Notes: a model not told the origin generated them from the sequence alone. 64,000 nt of DNA from Sycobia sp. Sy_11 (GCA_018907035.1 JACCIC010000052.1:1178001-1242000), one strand, 5' to 3'. Shown: positions 23,090 through 33,636, counted from the stretch's first letter. Numbers and translations are program-made.

Positions 23090-24170
23090 GTTAAAATTAA
23101 AAAAAATAGATAGAATCAAAATATAGAGGCGTGCTGCATTCAAGAAGTGGGAGTACTCAAAAATACCGATGACTTAATAACTTATAAAAAATACATGGTA
23201 CTTGCTAAAAGAATGTTTAAAAAAAGAATATTCTATTAGTTTTACGAAACGCTTAAATTTCAATACAGATCCCATGTATGTTTGGAAAAATTTTTAAATT
23301 TAAAAAAAATGCTGGATAAATGTAGCGCCACTTCATACAAAGAACGACCAAGAAAAAATTAAAATAGAACAAGCTCTAGACACAATTTATAATCATCCCT
23401 GGGTGCAAATACACCCAAACCATCTACCAACCTGTGATACCCATCCATTAAACTTCTCTAAATTCAATACAGCCTTCGTCGCATCAAAAAATAAAAACTC
23501 AGCTTCGGGTTTCAATGGGATAGATTATGAAATTATTCAAAAGCTCCCCACTAAATATAAACTTCTTCTACTGGATTTTTATCGCTAAATGTATGAGGGA
23601 AATGACTATCCAAACAATTGGAAACACTCGTTTGTGCATTTTGTCGCGAAAGGTGATGATAGTAGTTTTAGGCTAATCTCTCGTGCATGTGCAAATTATT
23701 TGTATTGATATACTGATAAATTTCTAGTACGTTATATGCACATCGAGATAGTACAGTAGATATTATACTGAACTTATGTCCTATATGCACTGCATGGAAG
23801 GTTAGGAGAAAAGAGGGACAGAGTGCAGAGGCAGTTGGTTTGCTCTCGAACAAAACAAGAGACAATATGTACCTCCTTATAGAAGAGTGTAACGTAAAGT
23901 ATTATGTAACAAATATGTATTAATACACTATATATAAAATCAAATGAATGAATGTCAAAATGGATGAATTTCATAATCTAATTCCATCGAGACAACACGC
24001 TTAAAGATTGAAGAAACTTTTTCAATAAAGAAAGATCCTATTGTAACTTTTTTAGATGTAAATGATGCGTTCGATAATATTAATATTAACATATTTTTAA
24101 GTAAATTAGCAGCGATATACTGCCCCTTGCAAGTGATTCAATTGATTAAATTTCATATGCGAAATAGTTG
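23090..24170 (+). pseudogene. Non-LTR retrotransposon RT fragment (unclassified)
   Basis: The plus strand encodes RT pieces in changing frames: an N-terminal linker, then 'ASGFNGIDYEIIQKLPTKYK' (23506-23565), 'YPNNWKHSFVHFVAKGDDSS' and 'FRLISRACAN' to about 23695. After ~260 bp of unrelated sequence the same protein resumes with 'NFHNLIPSRQHA' (near 23970). 'PIVTFLDVNDAFDNI' follows, containing the catalytic motif A Asp, then 'LAAIYCPLQVIQLIKFHMRN'. The intervening 23696-23955 is either an insertion or replaced sequence. Both ends are missing. It is a separate family from the I-like, R1-like and Jockey-like elements here. Confidence 0.75.
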
Positions 24171-24174
24171 TTCA

Positions 24175-24470
24175 CACTGAATTGTCCAGAAAACTTAACT
24201 GAGTATTAACCTCAACCTCCCTTGTAAATTTAATTCTGTCATGTGCAGAATTAAAAACATCCACCATTTCATCCACAAAAACTTCCGCAACAATTGTAAA
24301 GATATCACCAACATATCTCTTAAATATCATTGGTTCAAAAAGCAATTTTTACAAGGCTATATTTTCCAACTTTTCTATAACTAAATTAGCTACAACCGGT
24401 GACAAAGGCGACCCCATTGGACATCCGTATTTTTGTTCATAAAATTTATGTATTCATAACATTAATGTCA
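24175..24470 (-). pseudogene. Penelope-like RT core, inverted
   Basis: The minus strand reads 'FYEQKYGCPMGSPLSPVVAN' then 'LVIEKLENIAL', a stop, 'LLFEPMIFKRYVGDIFTIV' and 'VDEMVDVFNSAHDRIKFTRE'. CPMGSPLSPVVAN and RYVxDIF are the Penelope RT signatures. Here the first catalytic Asp of the usual DD is Gly (YVGD), so the enzyme is dead as well as truncated. It lies immediately next to, but opposite to, the remaining PLE coding region at 24480-25144, so an inversion break lies near 24470. Confidence 0.8.
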
Positions 24471-24479
24471 TTAGATGTA

Positions 24480-25144
24480 GTAATAATAAGGTGAAACTTA
24501 ATTGGTACAGAAAGCCTACTTGGTCAGGTAGGTTTTTAGATTTTAATTCACACCTCTCATTCGGAAACAAAATTGGAGCATTAAAGGCATTGACAGAGCA
24601 ATAAAATTGTCACATAAAGATTTTGGACAAAATAATTTACAAATAGTAAGAGAAACTTTCATTAATAATGGTTATCCAATTCAATTTATTAATAGATTAA
24701 TTGCTGAGAGATTGTTTGAAATTTATGATACCGAAATAAATTTATAATACCGAAAATAGACATAGTGCAGGAGTTGATGTTACGGAGGTAAAATTATTGT
24801 CTTGCCATATGTTAGAGGATTGTCTGAAAGAATTAAAAGAAATTTTCGGAAATATAACATTCAAATTTTCTTTAAAAATAGCAATAATTTGCGTAGATTG
24901 TTTAATAATTGCAAAGATAGGGATGATTTATGCTTAAAATCAGGAGTTGTTTACAAGATTAATTGCATGGATTGTGATAAATATTATATTGGACAAACAG
25001 GTAGATATTTAAAAAAGAGAATTTATAAACATAAATATAGTTTACGTAGCTCACATATTACTTCCGGTTAAAAAGAGCATTTTTTAAAGTTTTTACATTT
25101 TTTTGATTTTGTGAATGTGGATATTTTGGAACATGGTATTACTA
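24480..25144 (+). pseudogene. Penelope-like RT C-terminus and GIY-YIG endonuclease
   Basis: The plus strand continues the PLE protein: 'LNWYRKPTWSGRFLDFNSHL', 'LSHKDFGQNN' and 'INNGYPIQFINRLI' across two stops. From 24802 an open frame gives 'LSERIKRNFRKYNI', 'LRRLFNNCKD' and the GIY-YIG nuclease 'GVVYKINCMDCDKYYIGQTG'. It has a CxxC pair, YIG and the conserved Arg of TGR, and stops after 'SSHITSG'. Remnants run on to 'VDILEHGI', where the mariner is inserted. The C-terminus resumes at 26432 and, after I-like element B, at 31415. GIY-YIG fused to this RT is diagnostic of Penelope-like elements. Confidence 0.88.
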
Positions 25145-26431
25145 TTAGGAGTGTGAATAAGTCTTTCCCGTTTTTTGTAAGAGATGGCGCCACCAATACT
25201 GTGCGAGTATTCAATGGTTACATATGTCATAATCAAAGCTTATTCATATGTCAACAATTCCATACTAACACATTAGTTAAAATTTGTTCGCATCATAAAT
25301 TTTTGATATCGTGAAAATGTCGAAATTTGAGCCGAGTGGACGTCATTTGCGGGAAGTTTCACTTTATTGGTTCAATTTGAAGAAATCTGCTGCCGAGACG
25401 CATCGATTGCTTCAGGAGGCTTATGGAGAAGGTTGTGTCGATGATTCAAGTGTTCGCGGATGGTTTCGACGCTTCAAAAGCGGTGATTTCGACGTGGAAG
25501 ACAAGGAGCGTTCCGGGCGGCCGCAAATCTTTGAAGATCGAGAATTGGCGACTTTGCTTGATGAAGATTCTTGTCAAACGCAAGAAGAACTTGCTGAAGC
25601 ATTGGGAGTTGACCGAACAACCATTTTCAAGCGTTTGAAAGCCATGGAAATGATCCAAAAGCAAGGAAATTGGGTGCCGTATGAACTGAAGCTGAGAGAC
25701 GTCGAACGGCGTTTTTTCACTTGCGAACAGCTGCTTCAGCGACATAAAAGAAAGGGTTTTCTGCATCGTATCGTGACTGGCGATGAAAAGTGGATACGTT
25801 ACGATAATCCGAAGCGAAGAAAATCATGGGGACTACCCGGCCATGCATCATCATCGACGGCCAAGCCAAATATTCATGGCGCCAAGCTCATGCTCTGTAT
25901 ATGGTGGGACCAGCTAGGTGTGGCTTACTATGAGCTTCTGAAACCGAATGAAAGGATCACAGGCGAGGTCTATCGACGACAATTGATGTGTTTGAGCCGC
26001 GCACTGCGAGAAAAACGGCCACAATACTTCGATAGGCACGACAAAGTTATTTTGCAACATGACAATGCTCGCCCACATGTTGCACCGCCGGTGAAAACAT
26101 ACTTAGAAACGCTCAAATGGGAAGTCCTACCCCACCCGCCGTATAGTCCAGACGTTGCTCCGTCTGATTACCATCTCTTCAGATCGATGACGCATGGCCT
26201 GGCTGACCAGCACTTCCATTCCTACGAGGAAGCCAAAAAATGGGTGGATGACTGGATAGAGGCCAAACCGGTCGAATTTTTTCGCAACGGGATTCGTATG
26301 TTGCCAGAAAGATGGGAAAAAGTTGTAGCTAGCGATGGCCAATACTTTCAATAATTCATTTGTAACCATTTTTTCACAATAAAGGCTCAAAATTTGAAAA
26401 AAAAACGGGAAAGACTTATTCACATACCTGA
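25145..26431 (+). mobile_element. mariner transposon 2b (mauritiana type, structurally intact)
   Basis: 1287 bp with inverted ends: left TTAGGAGTGTGAATAAGTCT and right complement TCAGGTATGTGAATAAGTCT, matching at about 29 of 32 positions through the T-run. TA duplications flank it at 25143-25144 and 26432-26433. It interrupts the Penelope-like GIY-YIG coding region. It carries one complete transposase frame with no lesion and is the only element in the window that looks capable of encoding its own mobility. Confidence 0.97.
25317..26354 (+). CDS. mariner transposase, intact (345 aa)
   Basis: Nuclear cut-and-paste DDD transposase that recognises the element's own inverted repeats. The ATG at 25317 gives 345 aa, the usual length for the Mos1-like group. 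Two upstream codons (GTG AAA) are also open but not an ATG start. The paired helix-turn-helix region is residues ~5-110 (ELAEALGVDRTTIFKRLKAM in the second helix set). The linker reads WVPYEL, where the family usually has WVPHEL. Catalytic Asp residues: D156 in VTGDEKW, D249 in LQHDNARPH and D284 in APSDYH, with 34 residues between the last two (D,D34D). The C-terminus is intact (ERWEKVVASDGQYF). No poly-A site beyond an AATAAA at 26379 was seen. Whether it is active is not shown. Confidence 0.96.
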   Translation: MSKFEPSGRHLREVSLYWFNLKKSAAETHRLLQEAYGEGCVDDSSVRGWFRRFKSGDFDVEDKERSGRPQIFEDRELATLLDEDSCQTQEELAEALGVDRTTIFKRLKAMEMIQKQGNWVPYELKLRDVERRFFTCEQLLQRHKRKGFLHRIVTGDEKWIRYDNPKRRKSWGLPGHASSSTAKPNIHGAKLMLCIWWDQLGVAYYELLKPNERITGEVYRRQLMCLSRALREKRPQYFDRHDKVILQHDNARPHVAPPVKTYLETLKWEVLPHPPYSPDVAPSDYHLFRSMTHGLADQHFHSYEEAKKWVDDWIEAKPVEFFRNGIRMLPERWEKVVASDGQYFQ

Positions 26432-26503
26432 TAATAAGTATAAAAGGGAGAGTCTTGAAAGTATTCACATTTCGAGGAATCAAAATAATGTGAATTTAAT
26501 GTT
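26432..26503 (+). pseudogene. Penelope-like protein C-terminal bridge
   Basis: The short stretch between mariner 2b and I-like element B reads 'NKYKRESLESIHISRNQNNV', the C-terminal PLE motif also seen at about 44165-44230 ('KKETLERIHLFKKRNNVNLL'). It ends in the 12-bp duplication GAATTTAATGTT (26492-26503) made by the I-like insertion. Confidence 0.75.
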
Positions 26504-26520
26504 TTTTTTTTTAGGGTTTA

Positions 26521-26555
26521 TAGTCACATCTCCCTGTTTAGGGTATTAGTGACTA
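26521..26555 (-). other. 3'-terminal hairpin of I-like element B
   Basis: TAGTCAC (26521-26527) pairs with GTGACTA (26549-26555), and an inner CCCT (26532-26535) pairs with AGGG (26540-26543). It is the counterpart of 13490-13522; one outer pair is A-T here and G-C there. Confidence 0.6.
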
Positions 26556-26745
26556 CAAATTAACTTTATTTACCTCTATTTAGAATGTATTACAAGTTAT
26601 AATTTTATACAGATACAAAAAAAAAAAATAATCACATATTGATACATGATATATTTGGTACATTACATAATATCTATTACCTGCATTATTTTGTTTAAAT
26701 TAAATTTTTTAAATCTGTTATTTTTATATATTCTATAATTTTTTT

Positions 26746-29700
26746 TTAATTTATAGGTAGGTTTAATATATCTTTCACATCCGAGTTGAGTTTTAGGTGG
26801 TCTCTTTCTTTACTATATTTCGGGCATTCTGTGAGTAGATGTTTAACACTTAATTTTACGTCGCATGTTTCGCATGTGCTTCTCTCTTCCTTGTTAAATA
26901 TTGCTCTATGTGTTATTGTCGTATGACCAATCCTTAATCTTGTAATGATTACTTGGTCTTTTCTGTTTAGTTTCATAGCTGGGCTTTTTTCATAAATGTT
27001 ATTTCTTTTTTCGTGTAATGTACTTTTTTTCAGTTTCCATATTTTATTCCATTCATCAAATATTTTGTTTTTAATTATTTTTTTTATTTTGTTTTTATCT
27101 ATGCTTACGTCGATTTCTTGGGTTAAGATTCGGAACCTATGGTAGAACGGCGCACTTACTTTCTTTTTAATTTTGTATACTGTATCATCTTTAGTAGTTA
27201 AAATTTTATTTACTTGGTTCATTGGTGTATCTAGTATTTTTATGCCATAATTCAAGAGCATTAGTTTCCTTCTTGATTCTAAGGGTATCATATTACTTTC
27301 AGCTAGAGTGCTATATGTCGGGCTAGTAGGGAAGGCTCCGGTGGCGATTTTCATACTAGTATTAAGGATCGGATCTAATTTTTTCAGTACATAATTTCTG
27401 GCTGAGCCGTATGCTATGCTTCCATAATCGATTTTGCTCTGAATTAATGACTTGAAAGTCTTTTTTCTAATTTGTATACTAGCACCCCAGTTTTTCGCAG
27501 AAATGGCTTTGAGAATATTCATTTTTTTATAGCAGTGTATTTTTAGACTCTCTATATGGTTTTTCCAAGTTAATTTATCGTCAAAGGTTAATCCTAAGAT
27601 TTTAATATCCTTAAAAATTTCAATTTTATCTCTTTTAAGATATAGTCTCGGTTCGTCGGATATTTTGTGATTTTTTTTGAAGAGAATCGCTTTTGCTTTA
27701 TTTTTGGAAATTTTGAATCCTGAGGTGTCAGTAAAATCCGATATTTTGTTAAGGGTTTCTTGCATTATTTTTGTACTAGTTTTTATATTGCTACCCGTTA
27801 TCATAAGTGTAATGTCATCAGCATACATCGTAATTTGCGTAGGGAGAACTACATAATTTTGTATTTCATTAATACCTAATAAAAAAAGCGTTACACTAAG
27901 AACTGATCCTTGTGGTACTCCGTTCTGTGTTTTTATAGGGTGAGACATTTCCTGTCCAATTCTGACTTGTATTCTTCTTTCAGCTAAAAAGTTTTTTATA
28001 AAATGGTAAATGCGTCCAGTTATTTTATATTGTTGTAAGATTTTTAATATTCTTTGTCTCCATATTCAATCATAGGCTTTTTCCAAGTTTAAACATACTG
28101 CAAGCAAGTGTTTTTGTTAGCAAACGCGTCGCATGTATTCGATTCTAGTGTAACTAGACAATCTGTTGTTGAACATTTTTCCCTGAAACCGCTTTGTGCA
28201 TTATTTAGTATATTATTTACTTCAAGATAGCGTTTAAGTCTTTTGTTTATAATTTTTTCTAATAACTTACATAGGCAGCAAGTTAATGATATTGGCCTGT
28301 AGCTGTCTTTGTTAGTTTTTATTTTTCCTGGCTTCAGTACTGGAACTACCGTGGCTAGCCTCCATTCGTCGGGGAATTTTTTATTAATCCAAATCATATT
28401 ATAAATGTTCAATAGGTATTTAATTGCTACCATTGGTAATTTTTTAAGAATGATATTTGGAATTTTATCAGGTCCTGGGCACGTATTTTTACTTTCTTGT
28501 AAAACATTTTGAAGTTCTTGCAGTGTTATATTTACATTCATCGGGCTTTCTTGGTTATCGCTGTAATTTTCCATATCTAGTATTATTTGCATTTCTGCCT
28601 TTTGTTTATACTTCAGGAATATGTTATTGTAGTTATGGTCGCTCGAATTTTCAGCAAATGTTTGAGCTAGTGTATTAGCTATGTCTATGTGTTTATATAT
28701 AATTTTATTATTGTCGATAATAACGGGGATTTGTGTTTGCCTATATTGACCCTCTATAGCCTTTATTTTTCTCCATACTTCTCTTGTAGGCGTATGATTA
28801 TTGATTGAAGATAAAAACTCGATCCATGAATTTTGTTTGCTACTCTTTATTATTCTTTTAGCGATGCCTTTATATTTTTTATATTCGATTCTGTGTGCTA
28901 ACGTGTTTTTTTTTAAATTTATTAAACGCTTTTTTAAATTGCTTAATGGCTTTTTCACATGATGCATTCCACCACGGGTTATTTTTATGCTGTAGTTTTG
29001 TTTTTGTTCTTGGTATGCTATTTTGGGCTGCTGCCAGTATCATCTCTGTGAATTTCTTTACAATATCATTTATGTTTACATTGCGGATACATGAATTTGA
29101 ATTCTCATTAATACTATCGATTTCAATAAGGTCTTTCGAGTTGCTAGCTACAATTTCAGAAAATTTGTTCCAATCAGCTTTGTGGAATTTCGACCTAGCT
29201 GTTATCAGCTCTAATGGTTCATTTGATATATTAATATTGATATATATTGGGTAGTGATCGTTGCCGTGAGGGTGATCTGCGGCTTACCAATCAATTTTTA
29301 TCGCCAAGTCTTTACTACACAGACTGAGGTCGATTGCACTAGTTTTACCACTGCTTATGTTAAAATAAGTGGGCGAGAGGTCATTGAGTAATACTAAATC
29401 GTAATCATTAATTAATTTTTCAACTATTCTACCTCTTTTATCAATTTTATTAGAACCCCATATTTTATTATGGCTGTTAAAATCACCTAAAACTACGAAA
29501 GGAGATGATAGCTGCCTGATTAGTTCGTTTAGTGATTTTAGTTCTAGTTTTTTCCTGTTGCTTAGGTATACATTACATACGCATACGGTTCTATTCCCTA
29601 ATATTATTTTAATGGCTATTGCTTCTAAATCGGTTTTTATTGGTATTTCTTCACTGTGGTATATGGTACTTACTATTGTCGTTAAACCTCCACTAGCTGA

Positions 29701-29880
29701 TATGCAGTCCGTCCGGTTTTTATTATAAGTCTCAAAATGTTTCATGTTAACTTTCTTGCTATTTTTGAGGTTGGTTTCCTGAAGGCATACTATATTACTA
29801 TTACTTTCGGTTATTATTGCTTGTAGAGTTTCAAAATGAGCGTTAAGTCCGTTTATATTCCATTGTAATATTTTAGCCAT
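26746..29880 (-). pseudogene. I-like element B ORF2: endonuclease and RT, no RNase H
   Basis: 29284-29880 is the APE endonuclease (MAKILQWNINGLNAH, CLQETNL, LGDFNSHNKIWGS, SAIDLSLCS). It meets TAA at 29284 just before 'GNDHYPI', which continues in frame. 28968-29283 is a coding remnant. 28089-28967 is the RT N-terminal half ('CPGPDKIPNIILKKLP', 'YRPISLTCCLCKLLEK', 'QSGFREKCSTTDCL'). The motif A region is frameshifted at 27950-28088. 26746-27948 resumes with 'NGVPQGSVLSVTLFL', the catalytic MYADD and 'KILGLTFDDKLTW'. After 'FYHRFRILTQEID' it passes in ~30 residues to 'WNKIWKLKKS' and the tail 'CETCDVKLSVKHLLTECPKY' (zinc-finger-like). Element A has a ~170-200-residue RNase H at that point. Confidence 0.92.
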
Positions 29881-30016
29881 TAGTTTATGTTTAATTAATA
29901 AATTATTTTGTACATATATGCTTATAGATGACCGCTTCTGTCGGCATCCAAAACACTATTTATTTCAGTTTTAATACATTTTATTAGACTAGTACATCTC
30001 CGTTTAATGCCGCCGT

Positions 30017-31273
30017 CTATAACGTTCGGGTGTTGTTTCTTAAGGATTGTTTCTTCGGATGTTCTTCATTAAGGAATTTGGAGAATTTTTCGAGGTCGTC
30101 TGTATGTTGTCTTATAACGTTAATAGGATTTTTGATACCTTTTGTATTCTCTAATATAGTTTTTAACTGTAAATAATTCATGAGTGTATTTCCTTGTTCT
30201 AAGTAGTTTTTCAAACTTATTAATTTTACATCTAAATTATCTTCAGTTTCCATAGATTTTTGTTCAGTTTCCATTGATGTAATCCCTCTTTCCTTATTTA
30301 TTTTTTGTGATTGATTTTTTAATTCAAATGTTGTTTTCAGTTTCTCCTTTTTGCTTTTTTTCGTTAGGTTCATAGTAAATTCTTTATTAATTTTCATTAG
30401 AACTAGTTTCCGAAAGCGTTCTCTTATTGTCACGAGTGTTTACGTTTTCACTTTCTGTTGGCATTAAGTGTGTATTATCATTGTTTACATCTATCTTCGA
30501 AATATGATTGATGTAATTATCTTGTAGGGCCATTGATTGATTTTCTTCGGTTGGTTCTTGAATGTTTATTTTTTGTATGACACTGATCTGTTCTGTTTAA
30601 GAGTATGTTAATTGGGCTGCTGAGATTATTATTACAGTTCTTTACTATATGCCCCTCTAAATTACAATTAAAATATTTAAGTGTATCTGTACTGACATAT
30701 ATGTAATGATTGACATTATCATAATTAAATTTGAACATTTCCGGAATTTTAGCAAAATCTTCGGATTTAATATATACTGCTCTTCTGAAACTGGATACAT
30801 GATTATATTCCTCTTTAGTAATTGTGACTTTTATTATAGTTATTAGAGATACTCTCTCAACTTTTAATGTTTCTAGAATGTTTTCAATTTCATAATTTGG
30901 TATATTCGGTGAAACGTTTAAGAATATTACTTTTTTGTTTTTGAAATCAGGGGTCGAACTGTTACTTCATTCTCGTTAATAAATATGAATTTGTACTTAT
31001 CTGTAACACTGGATACTAATTCTTTGCTTGTTAAGTAGATGCATGTACGATTTTGGAAATACGAGAGGCGAAAATTACATTTTTAGGTTGCACTGTAGCC
31101 CCTATGGCGCACGTATAATCCGTAAGATTTAATCCAACAATGCAATCTAAAATTAAGGCTTGATCTCGCTTTGGAAATAAATTCTTTTGCGCAGCTGTCG
31201 CATAACTTGAGTTTTGAGCGTAAAAGGTAGGTACTTCTTTTTGGGTATGATTTCTCCTGCATTTGTATTCATG
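30017..31273 (-). pseudogene. I-like element B ORF1 (broken)
   Basis: The N-terminus starts at an ATG near 31273 ('MNTNAGEIIPKKKYLPFT'). It then shifts frame; 'LTDYTCAIGATVQPKN' near 31090-31140 matches element A. Segment 30517-30738 holds the knuckle, but its first Cys is Tyr (YFNCNLEGHIVKNC versus CFACKLEGHQAKHC), a TGT-to-TAT change. Segment 30017-30433 is the basic C-terminal region with 'LKNYLEQGNTLMNYLQLKTI', again matching element A ('IKNYFNTGTTLLNYDEFKSL'). At least three frame breaks. Confidence 0.82.
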
Positions 31274-31375
31274 ATAGTAATTTTGATACCACGCGCTTAA
31301 CAGCGGTGGTATCGGGATATTTGTCTTGGATGATATCTCACTGTTTACTTTGCGGTTCTATTAGAGCGTATAGAA

Positions 31376-31414
31376 TAAACACGTCTGCTCTCTACGGCTT
31401 TCTATTTAAGACTG
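31376..31414 (-). promoter_or_regulatory. Internal Inr-DPE-type promoter of I-like element B
   Basis: The element starts CAGTC (A+1 at 31413), and AGACGTG lies at +28 to +34 (31386-31380). Same geometry and same 15-base block as element A. Confidence 0.7.
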
Positions 31415-31870
31415 GAATTTAATGTTAGAGTCTGGTAAATTGGACAGTGTTTATCATTCCTTATTAAATTGATTGGTTTTGAACAATTTGTGTAGTGGGG
31501 AATTTATATTTAATTTACTAAATTTGGTGGTGGGGATGGGTATATATAGATTAGAATATAAGGTTGAGTTTAGTCCCTGATGAGGAGACGCCCGTAGCGA
31601 GCTCGAAACGTTGGACAAGTCTTCATTTAGGTAAGGGTGTTGGGGACAGTCAGACTGCACTTTACTAACAAAGAATTTTTTCAGCTAATATTTTATTTTC
31701 AGATTAGTCTACGGGGGTGAATGTAAACAAGGACAGTCTGACTGTCATTATAATTTTAATTTAATTTTTAATTTAATTTTTATTTTACTTTTATTTATTT
31801 TTATTTTTATTATTTTTTATTTTTAGATTGAATTGATCGGACTGTAAGACCAATAAAAAAATATTTATTA
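31415..31870 (+). repeat. Penelope-like 3' end with hammerhead and terminal repeat
   Basis: After the I-like insertion the PLE coding remnant continues ('LESGKLDSVYHSLLN'), then non-coding sequence, then the hammerhead-like motif at 31573-31616. Beyond it are 'aggtaagggtgttggggaca', 'gtcagactgcactttactaa', 'tctacgggggtgaatgtaaa', 'aaggacagtctgactgtcat' and an AT-rich stretch. It closes with 'gactgtaagaccaataaaaa'. This order defines the PLE terminal repeat used to recognise the other fragments in the window. Confidence 0.75.
31573..31616 (+). ncRNA. Hammerhead-ribozyme-like motif in Penelope terminal repeat
   Basis: Stem I: GTCC (31573-31576) with GGAC (31613-31616). Core CTGATGA (31577-31583) and GAAA (31605-31608) are both exact. 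Stem II: GAG (31585-31587) with CTC (31602-31604), extended by CGC/GCG around a CCGTA loop. Stem III is only AC/GT with no loop, so cleavage after U31612 would need two molecules pairing through the self-complementary AACGTT. One extra G (31584) sits between the core and stem II. Minimal type I hammerheads with very short stem III are known in Penelope-like elements. Confidence 0.65.
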
Positions 31871-33028
31871 ATTAATAATATTAATAATTATTAATAATTT
31901 ATTTTCTTGGAAGACATACTGGAAATCTTTTTTCACGTTCTCTGATTGTCAAACATTATTATGAAAATCATGAGAGGGGAGGTTAGAATTCTCTTTGAGG
32001 GAAGACCCTATTTTTAAAGTGGTATTTTCTCTGGTATATATCATATACATATGTTTAATGCTTAACTCACGGTTTTTTTCTGTAATCTCAAGAACATGTG
32101 ATACCCAGAAAATTGAACCCTATCGACTAGAGTCTGGAAATTAGTGTAGCTGTAATGCTTCGTCAAAGGGACCTAATTGAATTATTCAGATATATGGGGA
32201 CAAACTTAGTTATCTCACCCTATAATATTATTTATTATTGTTAATAACGACAACAACAATAACGACGGTAATAATAATAATGGTGACGATGATAATAAAT
32301 ATATTAGAGGTAATTAGTAAATTTGCGACAGTGAGTAGTTTTAGTTGAAATAAAAAAATTCATTTCAATGCTGCTTTACCTACTTTTTTACACTAAATTT
32401 TTATAATGTTGAGATTTCAAATTCATAATTTGACAATACTTGTTCACAAAAAGACGGATTTAAAAGACATTTTTAAATTTAAATAATAAAGCGAAAAAAG
32501 GAATAACTTGGGTGTCAATTACTTAAAGTATAATTCATAGAAATAACGTCAATTATTATTAGGAAAATGTGTTTGAAATGTAATAAGAAAGTATAACTAA
32601 ATATATTAACAGAAAAATTAAGAGAAAAAAGAAGTATATAAAAAGAAAAGATTAAGAAGTTTCAAAAATGAAATTAATAATATTATGTAAGTTTTATCGT
32701 CTTTTGTCAATACTTTCGGCTATTTCTTATTAATTTTCAAGGTATTTTTTATTATTTAAGTGTACTGTGAATATTTATTTTCATTTTAAAAAGATTATTG
32801 AAATTATAAACATCTAATTTTATGAAAGTTAATATTTCATCTTAAACATTGTTTGAAATTAGATAGCTCTTTGTTATTCTGTAACTGATCATTAAAAAAT
32901 AAATAAATGTAGTTCATCTTTTTTACTTATTCATAGCTCCCGCTAAATTTTATTTTCTATATGCTTTGTAGAATTCATTATAATGTTATTTCTATCATTT
33001 TAAATAAAAGTTTGGTCAATTATAATAC
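31871..33028. other. AT-rich DNA, no gene recognised
   Basis: No domain-bearing frame. A small trinucleotide-rich patch near 32220-32300 ('aacgacaacaacaataacga'). Confidence 0.5.
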
Positions 33029-33056
33029 TTTATTTTTATTTTTATTTTTATTTTTA

Positions 33057-33087
<31 letters not shown>

Positions 33088-33181
33088 TATTTTATTTTTA
33101 TTTTTATTTTTATTTTATTTTATTTTTGGTTGAAATTGATTGGACTGTAAGACCAATAAAAAAAATATTTATTAATTATAA
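33029..33181 (+). repeat. Penelope-like tail with expanded (TTTTTA)n
   Basis: About 95 bp of TTTTTA units lead into 'attggactgtaagaccaata' and 'atatttattaatt', the PLE terminal block. In other copies the same position holds a short AT-rich stretch, so the hexanucleotide has expanded here. Confidence 0.6.
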
Positions 33182-33570
33182 TACTTACTTGTCTATTTTG
33201 TTGTGCCACCATAAATAAACATAATTGAAAATATAAAATTGATGTAGGAAAAATTATATTTCTAATTTCATAATTGCAGTTAAGATTATAATTAATAATT
33301 TTTTAAAGCTTTCAAACATCCAAGTTTCATTTAAAAAAAAATATATTTCTTAGATTCACAATGTATGTACAAAGAAAAATATAAATTAATTTCTGCTTGT
33401 TAAAGGAACAATTCGAATTCAAAATTGAAAATTTATTTCTTTGAATTTCGATAAATTGTAAGCAATGTTGTTATGTCATTGATAAAACGACCAATAGTTC
33501 ACATATAATTTTGTATTTATTCACACTCAGAGGAATTTTTTGATTGTATTAATTACTGTTATAAACTGAA

Positions 33571-33636
<66 letters not shown>

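Larger units (their letters stand above)
26492..31426 (-). mobile_element. I-like non-LTR retrotransposon B with 12-bp target duplication
   Basis: The element proper is about 26504-31414 on the minus strand. GAATTTAATGTT flanks it at 26492-26503 and 31415-31426. It starts CAGT and ends in poly-A (poly-T from 26502). ORF1 and ORF2 match element A throughout, but the RNase H domain is absent. It has multiple frameshifts. It inserted into the C-terminal coding end of the Penelope-like element, 72 bp from the mariner. Confidence 0.93.
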
